Shown: positions 1-8,836, counted from the stretch's first letter. The stretch is DNA of 58,040 nt from Bacillus sp. (in: firmicutes) (GCA_031180405.1 JAPSLU010000008.1:1-58040), one strand, 5' to 3'. Notes: generated by a model not told the origin, from the letters alone. Numbers and translations: made by a program.

Positions 1-3
1 CCT

Positions 4-115
4 TTAACGCTTGCCTTTCGAGGCACGAAGCCTTGAGAGGAGCGGAGTTACCGGGGTTGGTAATGAGCACCGCAGCAAGGTGAGTAACGAAGAAAGCGAG
101 CGTTTGTCAACAGTC
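4..115. repeat. 112-bp dispersed repeat, copy A
   Basis: This stretch recurs at 57827-57938 in the same orientation with only three differences in 112 positions. Its ends are nearly complementary (AACGCTTGCCTTTC at 6-19 against GAAAGCGAGCGTT at 92-104), and shorter inner pairings exist (AGGC/GCCT, GTTACC/GGTAAT, CACC/GGTG). It could therefore fold as a branched hairpin. No open reading frame of note lies in it. It resembles the short non-autonomous intergenic repeats of Bacillus genomes, but I cannot assign it to a named family. Confidence 0.85.
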
Positions 116-118
116 TGA

Positions 119-147
119 GACGTAGATCACGATATCTATGTCTTTTT
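119..147 (+). terminator. Rho-independent terminator-like hairpin
   Basis: GACGTAGAT pairs with ATCTATGTC around a 6-nt loop and is followed by TTTTT. It sits directly after the repeat, so it may end a transcript entering from outside the window. Confidence 0.5.
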
Positions 148-254
148 ACCTTATATAGAATATGTTTTCAACGTTATTATAGTGCCCATGACGAAATGAA
201 AAAAACAGCATATACTATCTTATCCTTACATCACGACAAAGGAGAGATGGAGAA

Positions 255-950
255 ATGAAAAATAATAAAAATAAAAATAGACCAAAATTTAAAATTGGGG
301 ATATTGTCGTGATTATTATGTATGGAACGGTGGGAACGATTACAAAGCTTCATCAAGTAGACCAACAATTTGCCTATGAGGTTAACTATGGGGATATGTT
401 GTATTATGAAAATGCTCTTCAACTATTTTCCGAATATGATGGAATTGTCATTGAAACGGAGAAGATTAGTATAGATGTTCTTTTTCAAATAGGTGATATT
501 GTCTTAGTAAAAGGATATGGAAGTTCACTGTTTAGAATCGTTGGGGTAAGAACTGAGGTTTGGAGGTATGCTGAAGATGGGTGGGAAGAATTAACCTATG
601 AATTAACGAGAATGTCAGATGGTGAGTGGTTGGAGGCAACAGAGGATGAAATGAGCCTAATGATCAGTAATAATGAGGCTGAATCGTTTATGCAACATGT
701 TCACTTGCATAATACAATATCAGATGAAAGTCGATATTACGCTTCCTTAATCCATCATTATATCGGTCTTGAGGCTCCAGAGGACACCGGAAACACACAT
801 AATCAAAAACGAGTTATCGATGAAATGCTCGATATATATAATGATTACAAAGCTTTGTACAACTTATTTAACGACCAGGAATACTTAGATATGATGAACC
901 TGGTATTAAAAAGCTTATATCAATACAAAGATATAGATTCATACCATTAA
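255..950 (+). CDS. Conserved hypothetical protein with two SH3-like repeats (possibly YodN)
   Basis: The product is a 231-residue, acidic, probably cytoplasmic protein with no signal peptide or membrane segment. Two copies of a short beta-rich unit begin with KIGDIV (near residue 13) and QIGDIV (near residue 78), each followed by a Gly- and Tyr-rich strand pattern like small KOW/SH3 barrels. The last 80 residues look helical. The ATG follows GGAGAGATGGAG at suitable spacing. In B. subtilis yodN lies next to yozD, and a yozD homologue lies downstream here, so this may be YodN; that rests on position, not on a sequence match I can verify. The function is unknown. Confidence 0.7.
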   Translation: MKNNKNKNRPKFKIGDIVVIIMYGTVGTITKLHQVDQQFAYEVNYGDMLYYENALQLFSEYDGIVIETEKISIDVLFQIGDIVLVKGYGSSLFRIVGVRTEVWRYAEDGWEELTYELTRMSDGEWLEATEDEMSLMISNNEAESFMQHVHLHNTISDESRYYASLIHHYIGLEAPEDTGNTHNQKRVIDEMLDIYNDYKALYNLFNDQEYLDMMNLVLKSLYQYKDIDSYH

Positions 951-953
951 ATT

Positions 954-1139
954 TTATAAAGAACTAATTAAATAGATCAAAAAAGGAATACAGAAAAAAA
1001 TCATTCCACAATATAAACCTTTTAGTACAAATTGTAACAATCGGTCAAATCCTTCTCCATCAATAAACTCTAGAATTTTTTGATTGTTTAATTCTTCAAC
1101 TTTTGTAAACATTTCAGTGTTCGTAACCTCTTTTATCAT
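954..1139 (-). CDS. Small predicted membrane-anchored protein
   Basis: A longer frame exists, but the ATG at 1139 is preceded by GAGGGG at ideal spacing, giving 61 residues (starting MIKEVTN). The N-terminal half is charged. The last 20 residues are hydrophobic (GMIFFCIPFLIYLISSL) and look like a C-terminal membrane anchor. It is convergent with the gene ending at 950, three bases away. I do not recognise the family. Confidence 0.55.
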   Translation of the reverse strand: MIKEVTNTEMFTKVEELNNQKILEFIDGEGFDRLLQFVLKGLYCGMIFFCIPFLIYLISSL

Positions 1140-1302
1140 TCTATACCCCTCATTTCTTTGTATGCTTGTCCATTTAACATATCTATATGAGGAAATATCT
1201 GATGTATTCCAATTACTTTTTTCCGAGACTAACAAAAAAATATTCAACTGAGTTGCATATGTCCCTTTGCATGGACATAAAAAATAGAAGGGGGGCGATA
1301 TT

Positions 1303-1485
1303 GTGAAGGAAATAGAAGTAATTATTGATACAGAGGAGATTGCGGAGTTCTTTTACAATGAGCTCACAAAAAGAGGGTATGTTCCAGGTGAAGAAGAGCT
1401 TGGAGAACTGGCTGATATTACATTTGATTACCTTCTAAACAAATGTATCATTGATGAAGACTTAGAGTTTGAAGAAAATGATTAA
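1303..1485 (+). CDS. yozD: YozD-like small protein
   Basis: This 60-residue, very acidic protein matches my memory of the B. subtilis YozD family along its length: IDTEEIAEFFYNEL, then RGYVPGEEEL, then ADITFDYLL, with a C-terminal acidic tail. The GTG start is preceded by GGGGGCG. Function is unknown; it is a conserved Bacillus small protein with predicted helical content and no membrane segment. A strong hairpin terminator follows at 1503-1560. Confidence 0.8.
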   Translation: MKEIEVIIDTEEIAEFFYNELTKRGYVPGEEELGELADITFDYLLNKCIIDEDLEFEEND

Positions 1486-1502
1486 TGCAAAATAGGACTA
1501 AG

Positions 1503-1560
1503 AGGATGTCTCAATAGGTTTGTTGTCAAACCCATAACATTGAGACATCCTTTTATTTTT
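1503..1560. terminator. Bidirectional terminator
   Basis: AGGATGTCTCAAT pairs with ATTGAGACATCCT, with an inner GGTTTG/CAAACC pairing, followed by TTTTATTTTT. It lies between yozD and the convergent DUF2515 gene and could serve both. Confidence 0.8.
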
Positions 1561-1581
1561 TGTGCGGCGTATTGTTTAATT

Positions 1582-2649
1582 TCAACTTTTTATTACTTTT
1601 TTCATGTTTACTAAAGACTTCATTACATTTAAATCATGTATTATATCTTTCGTTATATCTTTGAATTCTGTTTTTATATCAGTTTTTACCTGTTGAACCT
1701 GGGAGAAGCTCGTAAACCAATCTTTATAAGATGGATAAGTATGATGAACGCTTTCCCATACCTGCTCTAAAGATGGACTAAAGAGTTTGGTATTGTCTTG
1801 CACAGTTGAAAACACATGAGGCCAGTAATCTGATCGTGAAGCAGAGTGTTTTTGTGTCGTTGCAAAGTTAAAAACAGAAGAATAGCCTCGTTTTGAAAAA
1901 AGCATTTTATAAAGTCTTTTACCAATATCAATACGATGTTGAACTGAATAAAAGTTGTGAATTTCAAGACCAAATAATGAATATTTTCTCAAGAATGGAT
2001 AGCGTTTATATGGAAAGACAACATGGGTAAAACCTAATGTTTCTTGTAATAAATATGTGAATGTATGAAAAACGGATTGTTTTGTATCATCTAAAGAGAT
2101 AAGATGCTTTTCTACATACTGTTGCTCATTCGTAATTAGTGCGTGTGTAAGTAAAATAGATTCTGCTCGGTTTTGAAAAAAATAATCCCATATAGGAATC
2201 ATAAATTTTGATACATTGAAGGTAGGTAATAAATGGAAGTAAGGCGTATTATCTTCTACACTCTTTTTATATATAAGTAGTTGTGGGTAGGCATCGTGAA
2301 AGATGAAGGCATTTGCTTTTTCTAAAAATTGAAAGAGGTGTACTTGTTTGCTTGTTGTTAGCAACGGTTTTATTAATGAGCTTTGTAGATCTGTCATATT
2401 ATATCCACCATTTCGAGATACCATATGTGCTAAAAAAGCCCAGTGGATTTCAGGGTGAATTAAATAAAAATGTAAATAAGCTTTTGTTCGTGTAACGTTA
2501 TCTTTGTTTGCGGCCTCTGTTTCAGTTTTAATCTTAGTAATGAACTCCTTTTCCTTCTGAGTTAGGATAAGAGGGGATTGTTGAGTTAGTATTGCTTGTA
2601 ATTCATGCTCAAGTGTGTCATTTTTACTATATTTCATCTGTTCATTCAT
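1582..2649 (-). CDS. DUF2515 family protein (YppC-like)
   Basis: The 355-residue product carries features I associate with DUF2515/YppC proteins of Bacillus: TRTKAYLHFYLIHPEIHWA, then HMVSRNGGYNMTDL near residues 79-92, and a conserved SLFGLEIHNFYSVQHRIDIG block near 223-242. No signal peptide or obvious catalytic motif is visible. ATG is preceded by a weak AAGGAAG motif. The gene stands alone on the minus strand, downstream of the convergent terminator. Family function is unknown. In B. subtilis yppC lies elsewhere, near recU and the penicillin-binding protein gene, so its position here differs. Confidence 0.75.
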   Translation of the reverse strand: MNEQMKYSKNDTLEHELQAILTQQSPLILTQKEKEFITKIKTETEAANKDNVTRTKAYLHFYLIHPEIHWAFLAHMVSRNGGYNMTDLQSSLIKPLLTTSKQVHLFQFLEKANAFIFHDAYPQLLIYKKSVEDNTPYFHLLPTFNVSKFMIPIWDYFFQNRAESILLTHALITNEQQYVEKHLISLDDTKQSVFHTFTYLLQETLGFTHVVFPYKRYPFLRKYSLFGLEIHNFYSVQHRIDIGKRLYKMLFSKRGYSSVFNFATTQKHSASRSDYWPHVFSTVQDNTKLFSPSLEQVWESVHHTYPSYKDWFTSFSQVQQVKTDIKTEFKDITKDIIHDLNVMKSLVNMKKVIKS

Positions 2650-2794
2650 GTTTTTCCTTCCTTTAACAAGTGTACTAACCGATATATTTTCTATTTGTAT
2701 GGTTCTTTACATAAAAAGATGAAACTTTTGTTCTAACAAGTCGTATATAAAAAGTGAATAAAAAATCTATTGTACGAAAAGTGAGGGATTCAAA

Positions 2795-2968
2795 TTGCTA
2801 AGAAAAATCCTTAAGTCACTCATGTCAAATAAACATACTCTTCGAAAACATAGTTCAAGCGACTTCAAACGACGAAATTATAAACATTATCATCCTTCGA
2901 AACATGGACATCATTATTACAAGAAGAATCATAGATCAAGTAGTTTTTTTAGTTCATATAGTAGTTAA
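2795..2968 (+). CDS. Small basic His-rich peptide upstream of kinase
   Basis: A TTG start preceded by GTGAGGG opens a 57-codon frame. The product is strongly basic, with many His, Lys, Arg, Ser and Tyr (for example KHYHPSKHGHHYYKKNH) and a Ser-rich C-terminus. Its TAA stop is followed without a gap by the ATG of the kinase gene, so the two are almost surely translated from one message. The Ser/Tyr-rich tail next to a kinase makes it a conceivable phosphorylation substrate or nucleic-acid binder, but that is inference. I do not recognise a family. Confidence 0.65.
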   Translation: MLRKILKSLMSNKHTLRKHSSSDFKRRNYKHYHPSKHGHHYYKKNHRSSSFFSSYSS

Positions 2969-3763
2969 ATGAATGTTATAACAAAAAAATGGATTGAGCT
3001 AACAGAAAAACCACTCACCCCAACTACAATAGTAGATAATAAATATGTAGTCGATCAGATATTAGGAAAAGGAAGCTATGGTTTCACGTATTTGGTAACA
3101 GATGTACAGAAGAATCAAAAAGTGTTAAAACAATTAAGAAGGTATAAATTGCTCGACCAATCCGGCAAAGATGCATTTGAACGTGAAGCAAAGACTTTAA
3201 AGGACTTTCAACATTTTGCCTTTCCAAGATTCTTTGAACAATTTGAGCACAATCAAAAGAGATTTATTGTAATGGAGTATAAAAAAGGAAAAACATATGA
3301 AGATTTAATTTTTCAGGAACAGAAGCTGTTTACAGAAGCTGAAGCATTAGAAGAACTATACCATATTCTTAAACTAGTCAAAGTCATTCATGATAAAGGG
3401 TATGTTCATCGGGATCTAAGAATTCCTAACATTTTAAAACATGAAAGCGAACATTACATTATTGATTTTGGTTTAGCAAGGAAGAAGTCAGATCGAATTG
3501 GCAAGGAAGAAAAACTAGATCGGTTAGACAAGAAATTATTTAGAGATCTTACCTATAAAAGTGATTTCTATGCATTAGGCCATTTTCTATTATTTTTACT
3601 CTATTCCTCATACGAACCCGTTTCAAATAAGAAAAAATCTTGGGAAGAAGAATTAATATTATCAGATAGATGTAAAATGATTTTACGTAAAATGCTTCAA
3701 ATAGATGTAGCTTATGAAATGGTTGACGAGGTTATTGTAGATGTGAAGAAATGTCTAAATTAG
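2969..3763 (+). CDS. ybdM: Serine/threonine protein kinase, YbdM-like
   Basis: This is a 264-residue Hanks-type kinase with the core motifs in order: Gly loop GKGSYG (33-38), ATP-anchoring Lys54, Glu72, catalytic loop HRDLRIPN (147-154, Asp149 and Asn154) and DFG (166-168). The catalytic loop has HRDLR where most kinases have HRDLK, as in some bacterial small kinases. There is no transmembrane or PASTA region, so it is a soluble kinase like B. subtilis YbdM rather than PrkC. It sits between a basic peptide gene and spo0M, with a 10-bp gap to the latter, which suggests a role around sporulation or stress signalling. Confidence 0.85.
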   Translation: MNVITKKWIELTEKPLTPTTIVDNKYVVDQILGKGSYGFTYLVTDVQKNQKVLKQLRRYKLLDQSGKDAFEREAKTLKDFQHFAFPRFFEQFEHNQKRFIVMEYKKGKTYEDLIFQEQKLFTEAEALEELYHILKLVKVIHDKGYVHRDLRIPNILKHESEHYIIDFGLARKKSDRIGKEEKLDRLDKKLFRDLTYKSDFYALGHFLLFLLYSSYEPVSNKKKSWEEELILSDRCKMILRKMLQIDVAYEMVDEVIVDVKKCLN

Positions 3764-3773
3764 GGGGTAAATA

Positions 3774-4544
3774 ATGTCTTTTTTTAATAAAATATTGGCT
3801 AGTGTTGGGATAGGATCTGCGAAAGTTGATGCAAAGCTTTCTGGTTCTTCGATAAGAGTTGGGGATGAGGCTGAAGGTATTATCGAGGTAAAAGGTGGTA
3901 ATGTTGAACAATCTATTGATGAGATTTATTTAACAATTAATACTAATTATGAAAAAGAGGAAAATGATCGAGTTCTTCACAAACAAGCTGTTATCTCAAC
4001 AGTGAAGCTTAATGAACCATTTGTCATTATGCCTGGAGAAATAAAAACGGTGCCCTTTCGTTTTGAGTTACCACTGGATACGCCAATTACTGCTGGATCA
4101 ATAAAAGTTTGGCTGCAAACGGGAATGGATATAAAAGGTTCTGTAGATCCCACAGATCGTGATTTTGTGACAATACTTCCAAACCACATGGTAGAGCACA
4201 TATTAAATGCCGTGAAGGAGCTAGGATTTACGCTTAGAAAAGTAAAAAATGAAGAAGCTTCTTATAAATTAAGAAAAAGACTACCTTTTGTTCAGGAGTT
4301 TGAATTTGTTCCGACGAAAGGACCATATTATGGGAAATACGATGAAGTAGAAGTCATGTTTAATCAAATAAATAATGAAAAGATAGAGGTTTTTATTGAG
4401 GTTGATCGGAGAGCAAGAGGGATTTCAGGTCTTTTTTCGGAGGCATTGGATTTAGATGAAACAATTGTGAAATTCACTCTGCATGAACAAGAACTAGGTA
4501 ATGTTAAAGAGATTTTAAAGGACATTTTAAACAAACATAGCTAA
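3774..4544 (+). CDS. spo0M: Sporulation-control protein Spo0M
   Basis: The 256-residue protein fits Spo0M (about 258 in B. subtilis). It begins MSFFNKILASVGIGSAKVD, followed by an arrestin-like beta-sandwich with VRVGDEAEGII-type strands and the segment IMPGEIKTVPFRFELP. Spo0M affects early sporulation through an unclear mechanism; its arrestin-like fold suggests protein-protein contacts. It is the last gene of the peptide-kinase-spo0M unit. The preceding gene ends 10 bp upstream, GGGGG provides the ribosome site, and a strong terminator follows at 4559. The kinase-spo0M pairing suggests Spo0M may be a phosphorylation target, which is inference. Confidence 0.88.
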   Translation: MSFFNKILASVGIGSAKVDAKLSGSSIRVGDEAEGIIEVKGGNVEQSIDEIYLTINTNYEKEENDRVLHKQAVISTVKLNEPFVIMPGEIKTVPFRFELPLDTPITAGSIKVWLQTGMDIKGSVDPTDRDFVTILPNHMVEHILNAVKELGFTLRKVKNEEASYKLRKRLPFVQEFEFVPTKGPYYGKYDEVEVMFNQINNEKIEVFIEVDRRARGISGLFSEALDLDETIVKFTLHEQELGNVKEILKDILNKHS

Positions 4545-4558
4545 GGGAATGAATAGTT

Positions 4559-4606
4559 AAAAGCAGGTAAAGTACAGAATTAATACGTACTTTACTTGCT
4601 TTTTCT
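4559..4606 (+). terminator. Terminator of the kinase-spo0M operon
   Basis: AAGCAGGTAAAGTA pairs with TACTTTACTTGCTT, followed by a T-rich run. Confidence 0.85.
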
Positions 4607-4757
4607 TTTATCACTTTTAAAACAACAAAGGGGCAAGTGCTAGAGATTACGGTTAGGAAAAAAGAAGTGAGTTTTGTAACAATTTACTAGATTCTTACGT
4701 TATAAGTATATTAAAATATTTTTATTTATACTTATTGATTTGAGAAGGGGTTAGGGT

Positions 4758-5933
4758 ATGAAGGAGAATTATAAATCACTTTCGAGAAAAGGGTCAATGG
4801 AAGGAAAAAAACGGAGAAGGCTAAAGAAAATATATCGAAGAATACTGACAATGATTGGTTTTTCCTTAGTCGTCCTATTACTATTTCGTTTCACTGATTC
4901 TGAAAAACCAGTTGAAACGATTTTTCCTCACGAACCAAAAGAAACGAACTTAAACGAAAAAGGAGAAATAGTGAAGCAGGCAACCTCAATAACAATAAGT
5001 GCTGCTGGTGATTTTACTCTTGGTAGGGATGAAAATTATGATTATCAAGGATCCTTTGTTGATGTTGCAACTAAGAATGGCTTACCTTATTTTTTAGAGG
5101 GATTGAATAATATATTTTTGGAAGATGATTTTACAACAGTCAATCTAGAAACAACATTGACAAATTCAAATGAAAAGGCTGAAAAAACGTTTCGATTTAA
5201 AGGTGAACCACGGTATGCAGAAATCTTATCATTTTCTGGAATTGAAGCTGTAAATTTAGCAAACAATCATATATTTGATTATTTACAAAAAGGTTATGAA
5301 GATACGATGAGTTCACTAAAAAATGAAAACATAGGATTCTTTGGTTATGAAAATCACTACCTTACTGAAATAAAAGGAGTGAAAATCGGAGCTTTAGGCT
5401 ATGAGGGCTGGCAGGATAGTCAAGAGATCCGGACCCAAATTAAAAAAGAAATCCAATTATTAAAGGGGAAAGGAGCACAAATTGTGTTAATTCATTTTCA
5501 TTGGGGAGATGAAAAACAATATGTGCCAAATGAAACACAAAAATCACTTGCTCGATATAGTATCGATTCTGGGGCAGACTTAATTCTAGGTCACCACCCT
5601 CATGTTATCCAAGGAATTGAAGAATATAATGGGAAGTTTATTGTATATAGCTTAGGAAACTTTATGTTTGGTGGAAATAAGAACCCGTCAGATAAGGATA
5701 CATTTGTGTTTCAACAAACGTTTTATATTGAAGATGGTGTCCTAAATGAAAAAAAGGAAATAAATGTTGTTCCGTTTTCGATATCATCTACTACAACACA
5801 TAATGATTATCAGCCCACTTTATTAAGTGGGGAAGAATACAATCGGGTGAAGGAAAAGATAATTCTTTATTCTAATCAAATTAATGGGTCAGATTGGCTA
5901 GTATATGAGTCAAACCTTGAGATGACTGAGTAA
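4758..5933 (+). CDS. CapA/PgsA-family membrane-anchored metallophosphatase-like protein
   Basis: The 391-residue product has a basic N-terminus and one membrane anchor (about 32-45), then an extracytoplasmic PGA_cap domain. Signature blocks appear in order: AAGDFTLGRD, NLETTLTN, NLANNHIFDY, LIHFHWGDE, LGHHPHVIQG and YSLGNFMFG. These are the metal-binding positions of the CapA/PgsA calcineurin-like fold. In capBCA operons such proteins take part in poly-gamma-glutamate synthesis and export, but no capB or capC lies nearby. This solitary paralogue (compare YwtB-type proteins) therefore has an uncertain substrate. The ATG is preceded by GAGAAGGGG. Confidence 0.8.
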   Translation: MKENYKSLSRKGSMEGKKRRRLKKIYRRILTMIGFSLVVLLLFRFTDSEKPVETIFPHEPKETNLNEKGEIVKQATSITISAAGDFTLGRDENYDYQGSFVDVATKNGLPYFLEGLNNIFLEDDFTTVNLETTLTNSNEKAEKTFRFKGEPRYAEILSFSGIEAVNLANNHIFDYLQKGYEDTMSSLKNENIGFFGYENHYLTEIKGVKIGALGYEGWQDSQEIRTQIKKEIQLLKGKGAQIVLIHFHWGDEKQYVPNETQKSLARYSIDSGADLILGHHPHVIQGIEEYNGKFIVYSLGNFMFGGNKNPSDKDTFVFQQTFYIEDGVLNEKKEINVVPFSISSTTTHNDYQPTLLSGEEYNRVKEKIILYSNQINGSDWLVYESNLEMTE

Positions 5934-6083
5934 AAGGATTCCTAGGTTAGTAATCACTTAACAAAAAAGGTAATTTAGGTATAATAGAATGAGTGAGTAA
6001 AAGTGGACTAACGTTTTGATAGATCGAAATGTTAGAGTCTGCCATTATATAATTGATTTAAATCTTGAAAGTGAGTGTTCATA

Positions 6084-6803
6084 ATGGGTCGAAAATGGAA
6101 TAATATTAAAGAAAAAAAAGCTTCTAAGGATGCTAATACGAGTCGTATCTATGCAAAATTTGGTCGTGAAATTTATGTTGTAGCTAGACAAGGCGAACCA
6201 GATCCAGAAGCGAACCAAGCTTTAAAAGTGGTTCTAGAACGTGCAAAAACATACAATGTACCAAAAGCAATTATTGATCGTGCGATCGAAAAAGCCAAAG
6301 GTGGAGCGGAAGAAAATTACGATGAGCTGCGTTACGAAGGCTTTGGTCCAAATGGTTCTATGGTTATAGTTGATGCATTAACGAATAATGTAAATCGTAC
6401 AGCATCAGACGTGCGTGCTGCATTTGGTAAAAATGGAGGGAACATGGGGGTAAGTGGTTCAGTAGCTTACATGTTCGATGCAACAGCAGTTATAGGTATT
6501 GAAGGGAAATCATCTGATGATGTTCTTGAGATCTTAATGGAGGCAGATGTTGATGCCAGAGATATTATCGAAGAAGATGAATCAGTAATTGTTTATGCTG
6601 AACCAGATCAATTTCATTTTGTTCAAGAAGCATTTAAAGCAGCAGGCATTACTGAATTTACAGTTGCTGAGCTTACAATGCTAGCTCAAAATGATCTGAC
6701 ACTTCCTGAAGACTCAAAGGCACAATTTGAAAAAATGATTGATGCGCTAGAAGATTTAGAAGATGTTAGACAGGTTTATCACAATGTAGATTTAAGTGAA
6801 TAA
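6084..6803 (+). CDS. yeeI: YebC/PmpR-family regulator YeeI
   Basis: The 239-residue protein starts [19 protein letters not shown], the hallmark start of the short-branch YebC family, and matches remembered YeeI throughout ([38 protein letters not shown]). YebC proteins are DNA-associated regulators, and some have been linked to translation of proline-rich stretches. I chose the ATG at 6084 rather than an upstream GTG because family members begin with MGRKW. The gene stands alone and is followed by a terminator. Confidence 0.92.
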   Translation: MGRKWNNIKEKKASKDANTSRIYAKFGREIYVVARQGEPDPEANQALKVVLERAKTYNVPKAIIDRAIEKAKGGAEENYDELRYEGFGPNGSMVIVDALTNNVNRTASDVRAAFGKNGGNMGVSGSVAYMFDATAVIGIEGKSSDDVLEILMEADVDARDIIEEDESVIVYAEPDQFHFVQEAFKAAGITEFTVAELTMLAQNDLTLPEDSKAQFEKMIDALEDLEDVRQVYHNVDLSE

Positions 6804-6811
6804 AACGAATC

Positions 6812-6860
6812 ATGCAGGCCCCTGTTATTAAAAATTATTAGCAGCTGGTCTGCTTTTTTA
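6812..6860 (+). terminator. Terminator after yeeI
   Basis: GCAGGCC pairs with GGTCTGC over a long AT-rich loop and is followed by TTTTTT. It may also serve the convergent gene that ends at 6858. Confidence 0.6.
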
Positions 6861-7352
6861 AATATAATGAAACAATGATAAATAGAATACGACAAAAATG
6901 ACTGATAAACTTAATGCTCTAATAGGATGGAGATAATGTAATCGGATCATTGGAAACATAAAAACGATAAAAAGAAAAGACCAACCAAGATGCCAACCAT
7001 TATAATAATCCAACACTCCCCAATACTTAATAACCCACTCTGCTAATAAAAACACTATGACCCATTTGATCGTATACATAATCTGTTTTCTTGAGGTTTG
7101 AGGGTATTGTGACAAAAAGATAAATGCAATTAAAGGGTTTATGAGAAGATTATGTACAAAATGAACATTCATATGTGATAGAAACGAGTCCTCTTTCAGA
7201 TCCCACAAATGAAACTTTGTATGAGAAATATACTCATATAAGAAGCTAGCCAACGATATATATAGCATGGTTGGGTAATAACTTTCCCAATTGCTCCAAT
7301 TGGCTTTTTTTATAGCTATGACAATAACAAGGCTTAGTAGAAATATATGCAT
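6858..7352 (-). CDS. CBO0543-like integral membrane protein
   Basis: The frame can be extended upstream, but the ATG at 7352 is preceded by GGGGAG at good spacing and gives 164 residues (starting MHIFLLS). The protein has about five hydrophobic segments and the pattern WSNWESYYPTMLYIS followed by LYEYI near the N-terminus, which recalls the CBO0543 family of Firmicute membrane proteins. No function is known for that family. It is convergent with yeeI. Confidence 0.65.
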   Translation of the reverse strand: MHIFLLSLVIVIAIKKANWSNWESYYPTMLYISLASFLYEYISHTKFHLWDLKEDSFLSHMNVHFVHNLLINPLIAFIFLSQYPQTSRKQIMYTIKWVIVFLLAEWVIKYWGVLDYYNGWHLGWSFLFIVFMFPMIRLHYLHPIRALSLSVIFVVFYLSLFHYI

Positions 7353-7572
7353 AATTTTCTCCCCTAAATATTCATTGACTAGTAGTATTCTCATTTTTGT
7401 GGTAAAAAATACCATTTTTATAAGTTGCACCTTATGAGATTAGAGCTAAACACAAAAACTACACACCAATTTTATATTTCTTAAATTTTAAAAAAAACTT
7501 TAGTAAAGGAATGTAAATAGTTTTTTTAGTTACACTAATAACTGCTTTAAAAATTATTATCGGAGGTCAATC

Positions 7573-7713
7573 ATGTCAAAGAAAAAGAACCAACCTTCTT
7601 CTGAAGTTGATCAAAAAAAGCTTGTTGATGATAAAGCAAAAGAATCAAGAGAAAATAACTTTGAAGATAATCACATTCGAAGAGTGACGTTAAATGGTGC
7701 AGATGGTCAATAA
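7573..7713 (+). CDS. Tiny charged protein (SASP-like), 46 aa
   Basis: CGGAGG lies 6 bases before the ATG. The product is Lys/Asp/Glu/Asn-rich with no hydrophobic stretch (MSKKKNQPSSEVDQKKL...). Size and composition resemble the minor small acid-soluble spore proteins, but I cannot match it to a named one. It is the first of two tiny genes on this strand. Confidence 0.6.
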   Translation: MSKKKNQPSSEVDQKKLVDDKAKESRENNFEDNHIRRVTLNGADGQ

Positions 7714-7848
7714 GTAATGATTAAGTTGTATAGGGGCAGAAGTTATTTCGTAATATGGAGCTGTCCTTAAATTTATTGAAATTTCATAGTAAGTTTAGCG
7801 AATGATTTAATAAGTACAAAAAGATTGGTTACAATGTGAGGTGAGTAT

Positions 7849-7986
7849 ATGTCAAAGAAACATCATAATAGTCCTGAGCAAAAGGCCGTAATGGCTCATA
7901 GAGATACTGAAATGGGAAGTGAGTATGACTATAAGCAAAAGCCAGCACCAGGACATAAAGAACAATCTAAGCATAAAAAGGTATAA
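7849..7986 (+). CDS. Tiny His/Lys-rich protein (SASP-like), 45 aa
   Basis: GTGAGGTGAG precedes the ATG. The product starts MSKKHHNSPEQKAVMAHRD and ends SKHKKV; it is hydrophilic throughout with many His and Lys. The SKK start is shared with the previous tiny gene 135 bp upstream. It is probably a spore or stress small protein, and no family is recognised. Confidence 0.6.
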   Translation: MSKKHHNSPEQKAVMAHRDTEMGSEYDYKQKPAPGHKEQSKHKKV

Positions 7987-8012
7987 TCTTTAATACAGTT
8001 AAATTAACTTCA

Positions 8013-8098
8013 AAAGGGTCAGGTCCACATTTAAACAAAAATAGTGCACTTTCATAAATTGAAAGTCTATATATTTTTGTCAGTGGAACTGACCCTTT
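8013..8098. repeat. Long imperfect inverted repeat (GGGTCAG...CTGACCC)
   Basis: AAAGGGTCAGGTCCAC (8013-8028) is complementary at 15 of 16 positions to GTGGAACTGACCCTTT (8083-8098). The 54-nt interior contains a second pairing, ACTTTC/GAAAGT. The arms resemble transposon-like terminal repeats or a large terminator. No T-run follows, so a small repeat element is as likely as a terminator. Confidence 0.6.
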
Positions 8099-8224
8099 GC
8101 GTTTTACAAATCTATAAATCAGTATAATGATAAAGGTGTGTTTGAATCTTTCAATTGCTTTCATTATGTGTCATGATCATTTATATGAGCTTTACTTGAT
8201 AATTGAATTGGAGGAAAGAATTGA

Positions 8225-8836
8225 ATGGGTTTGTTAGTAATATGTGCTTTGCTTTTATTTAGCTTTTGTGCGTTTTTTTATTCAGTTGAATTTTTCTATG
8301 AGATTGATGTAAAGGTAACCTTGTTTTTTGAGAAAATTCGGACACCTGCTGCAACAGAGTTATTTTTGTTCATAACGGATATTGGTTCAATTAAATATGC
8401 TTTTCCCATTTGTATAGGAGTGGGAATATATTTGTTAGTTAAACAGAATTTCTATGATGTAATTTGTTTGTTTTTCCTGTTTTATGGTGTGAGGCAAATC
8501 AATTATTTTCTAAAAGAACTTTTTTTACGGGAACGCCCTTCTTATAATGCTGTTTATGAAGCAACACATTATAGTTTCCCTAGTGGTCATTCTATGAATT
8601 CTACAGCAATCTATGGTTTTTTATGTTATTTAGTTTTAGTTCAATTCGCAAAAACTACTAACCAAAAAATTATGGCTGTTTCTATAACAATTTGTCTTAT
8701 AGGTCTAATTGGAATTAGTAGAATTTATTTAGGAGTTCACTTTTTGACAGATGTATTAGCTGGTTGGAGTGCTGGCTTCATTTTCCTAATGCTATTCATA
8801 TCGATTAAAAAGTTTCGACAAAATAAAAGTTTATAA
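8225..8836 (+). CDS. yodM: PAP2-family membrane phosphatase YodM
   Basis: The 203-residue integral membrane protein has about five or six hydrophobic segments and all three PAP2 motifs: K97-x6-R104-P105 (KELFLRERP), PSGH (119-122) and SR-x5-H-x3-D (Ser165, Arg166, His172, Asp176). These are the vanadium-haloperoxidase-like active site of lipid phosphatases. In B. subtilis YodM acts on phosphatidylglycerol phosphate or a similar lipid. The ATG follows GGAGGAAAG. yodL lies 65 bp downstream on the same strand; in B. subtilis yodL and yodM are also neighbours. Confidence 0.88.
   Translation: MGLLVICALLLFSFCAFFYSVEFFYEIDVKVTLFFEKIRTPAATELFLFITDIGSIKYAFPICIGVGIYLLVKQNFYDVICLFFLFYGVRQINYFLKELFLRERPSYNAVYEATHYSFPSGHSMNSTAIYGFLCYLVLVQFAKTTNQKIMAVSITICLIGLIGISRIYLGVHFLTDVLAGWSAGFIFLMLFISIKKFRQNKSL

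Noticed and set aside
1767-1973. Minus-strand frame inside the DUF2515 gene
   Set aside because: It is a shadow frame with no ribosome site; the DUF2515 frame matches a known family.
4758-5933. Full poly-gamma-glutamate capsule operon
   Set aside because: Only a CapA-like gene is present; no capB or capC homologue is nearby.
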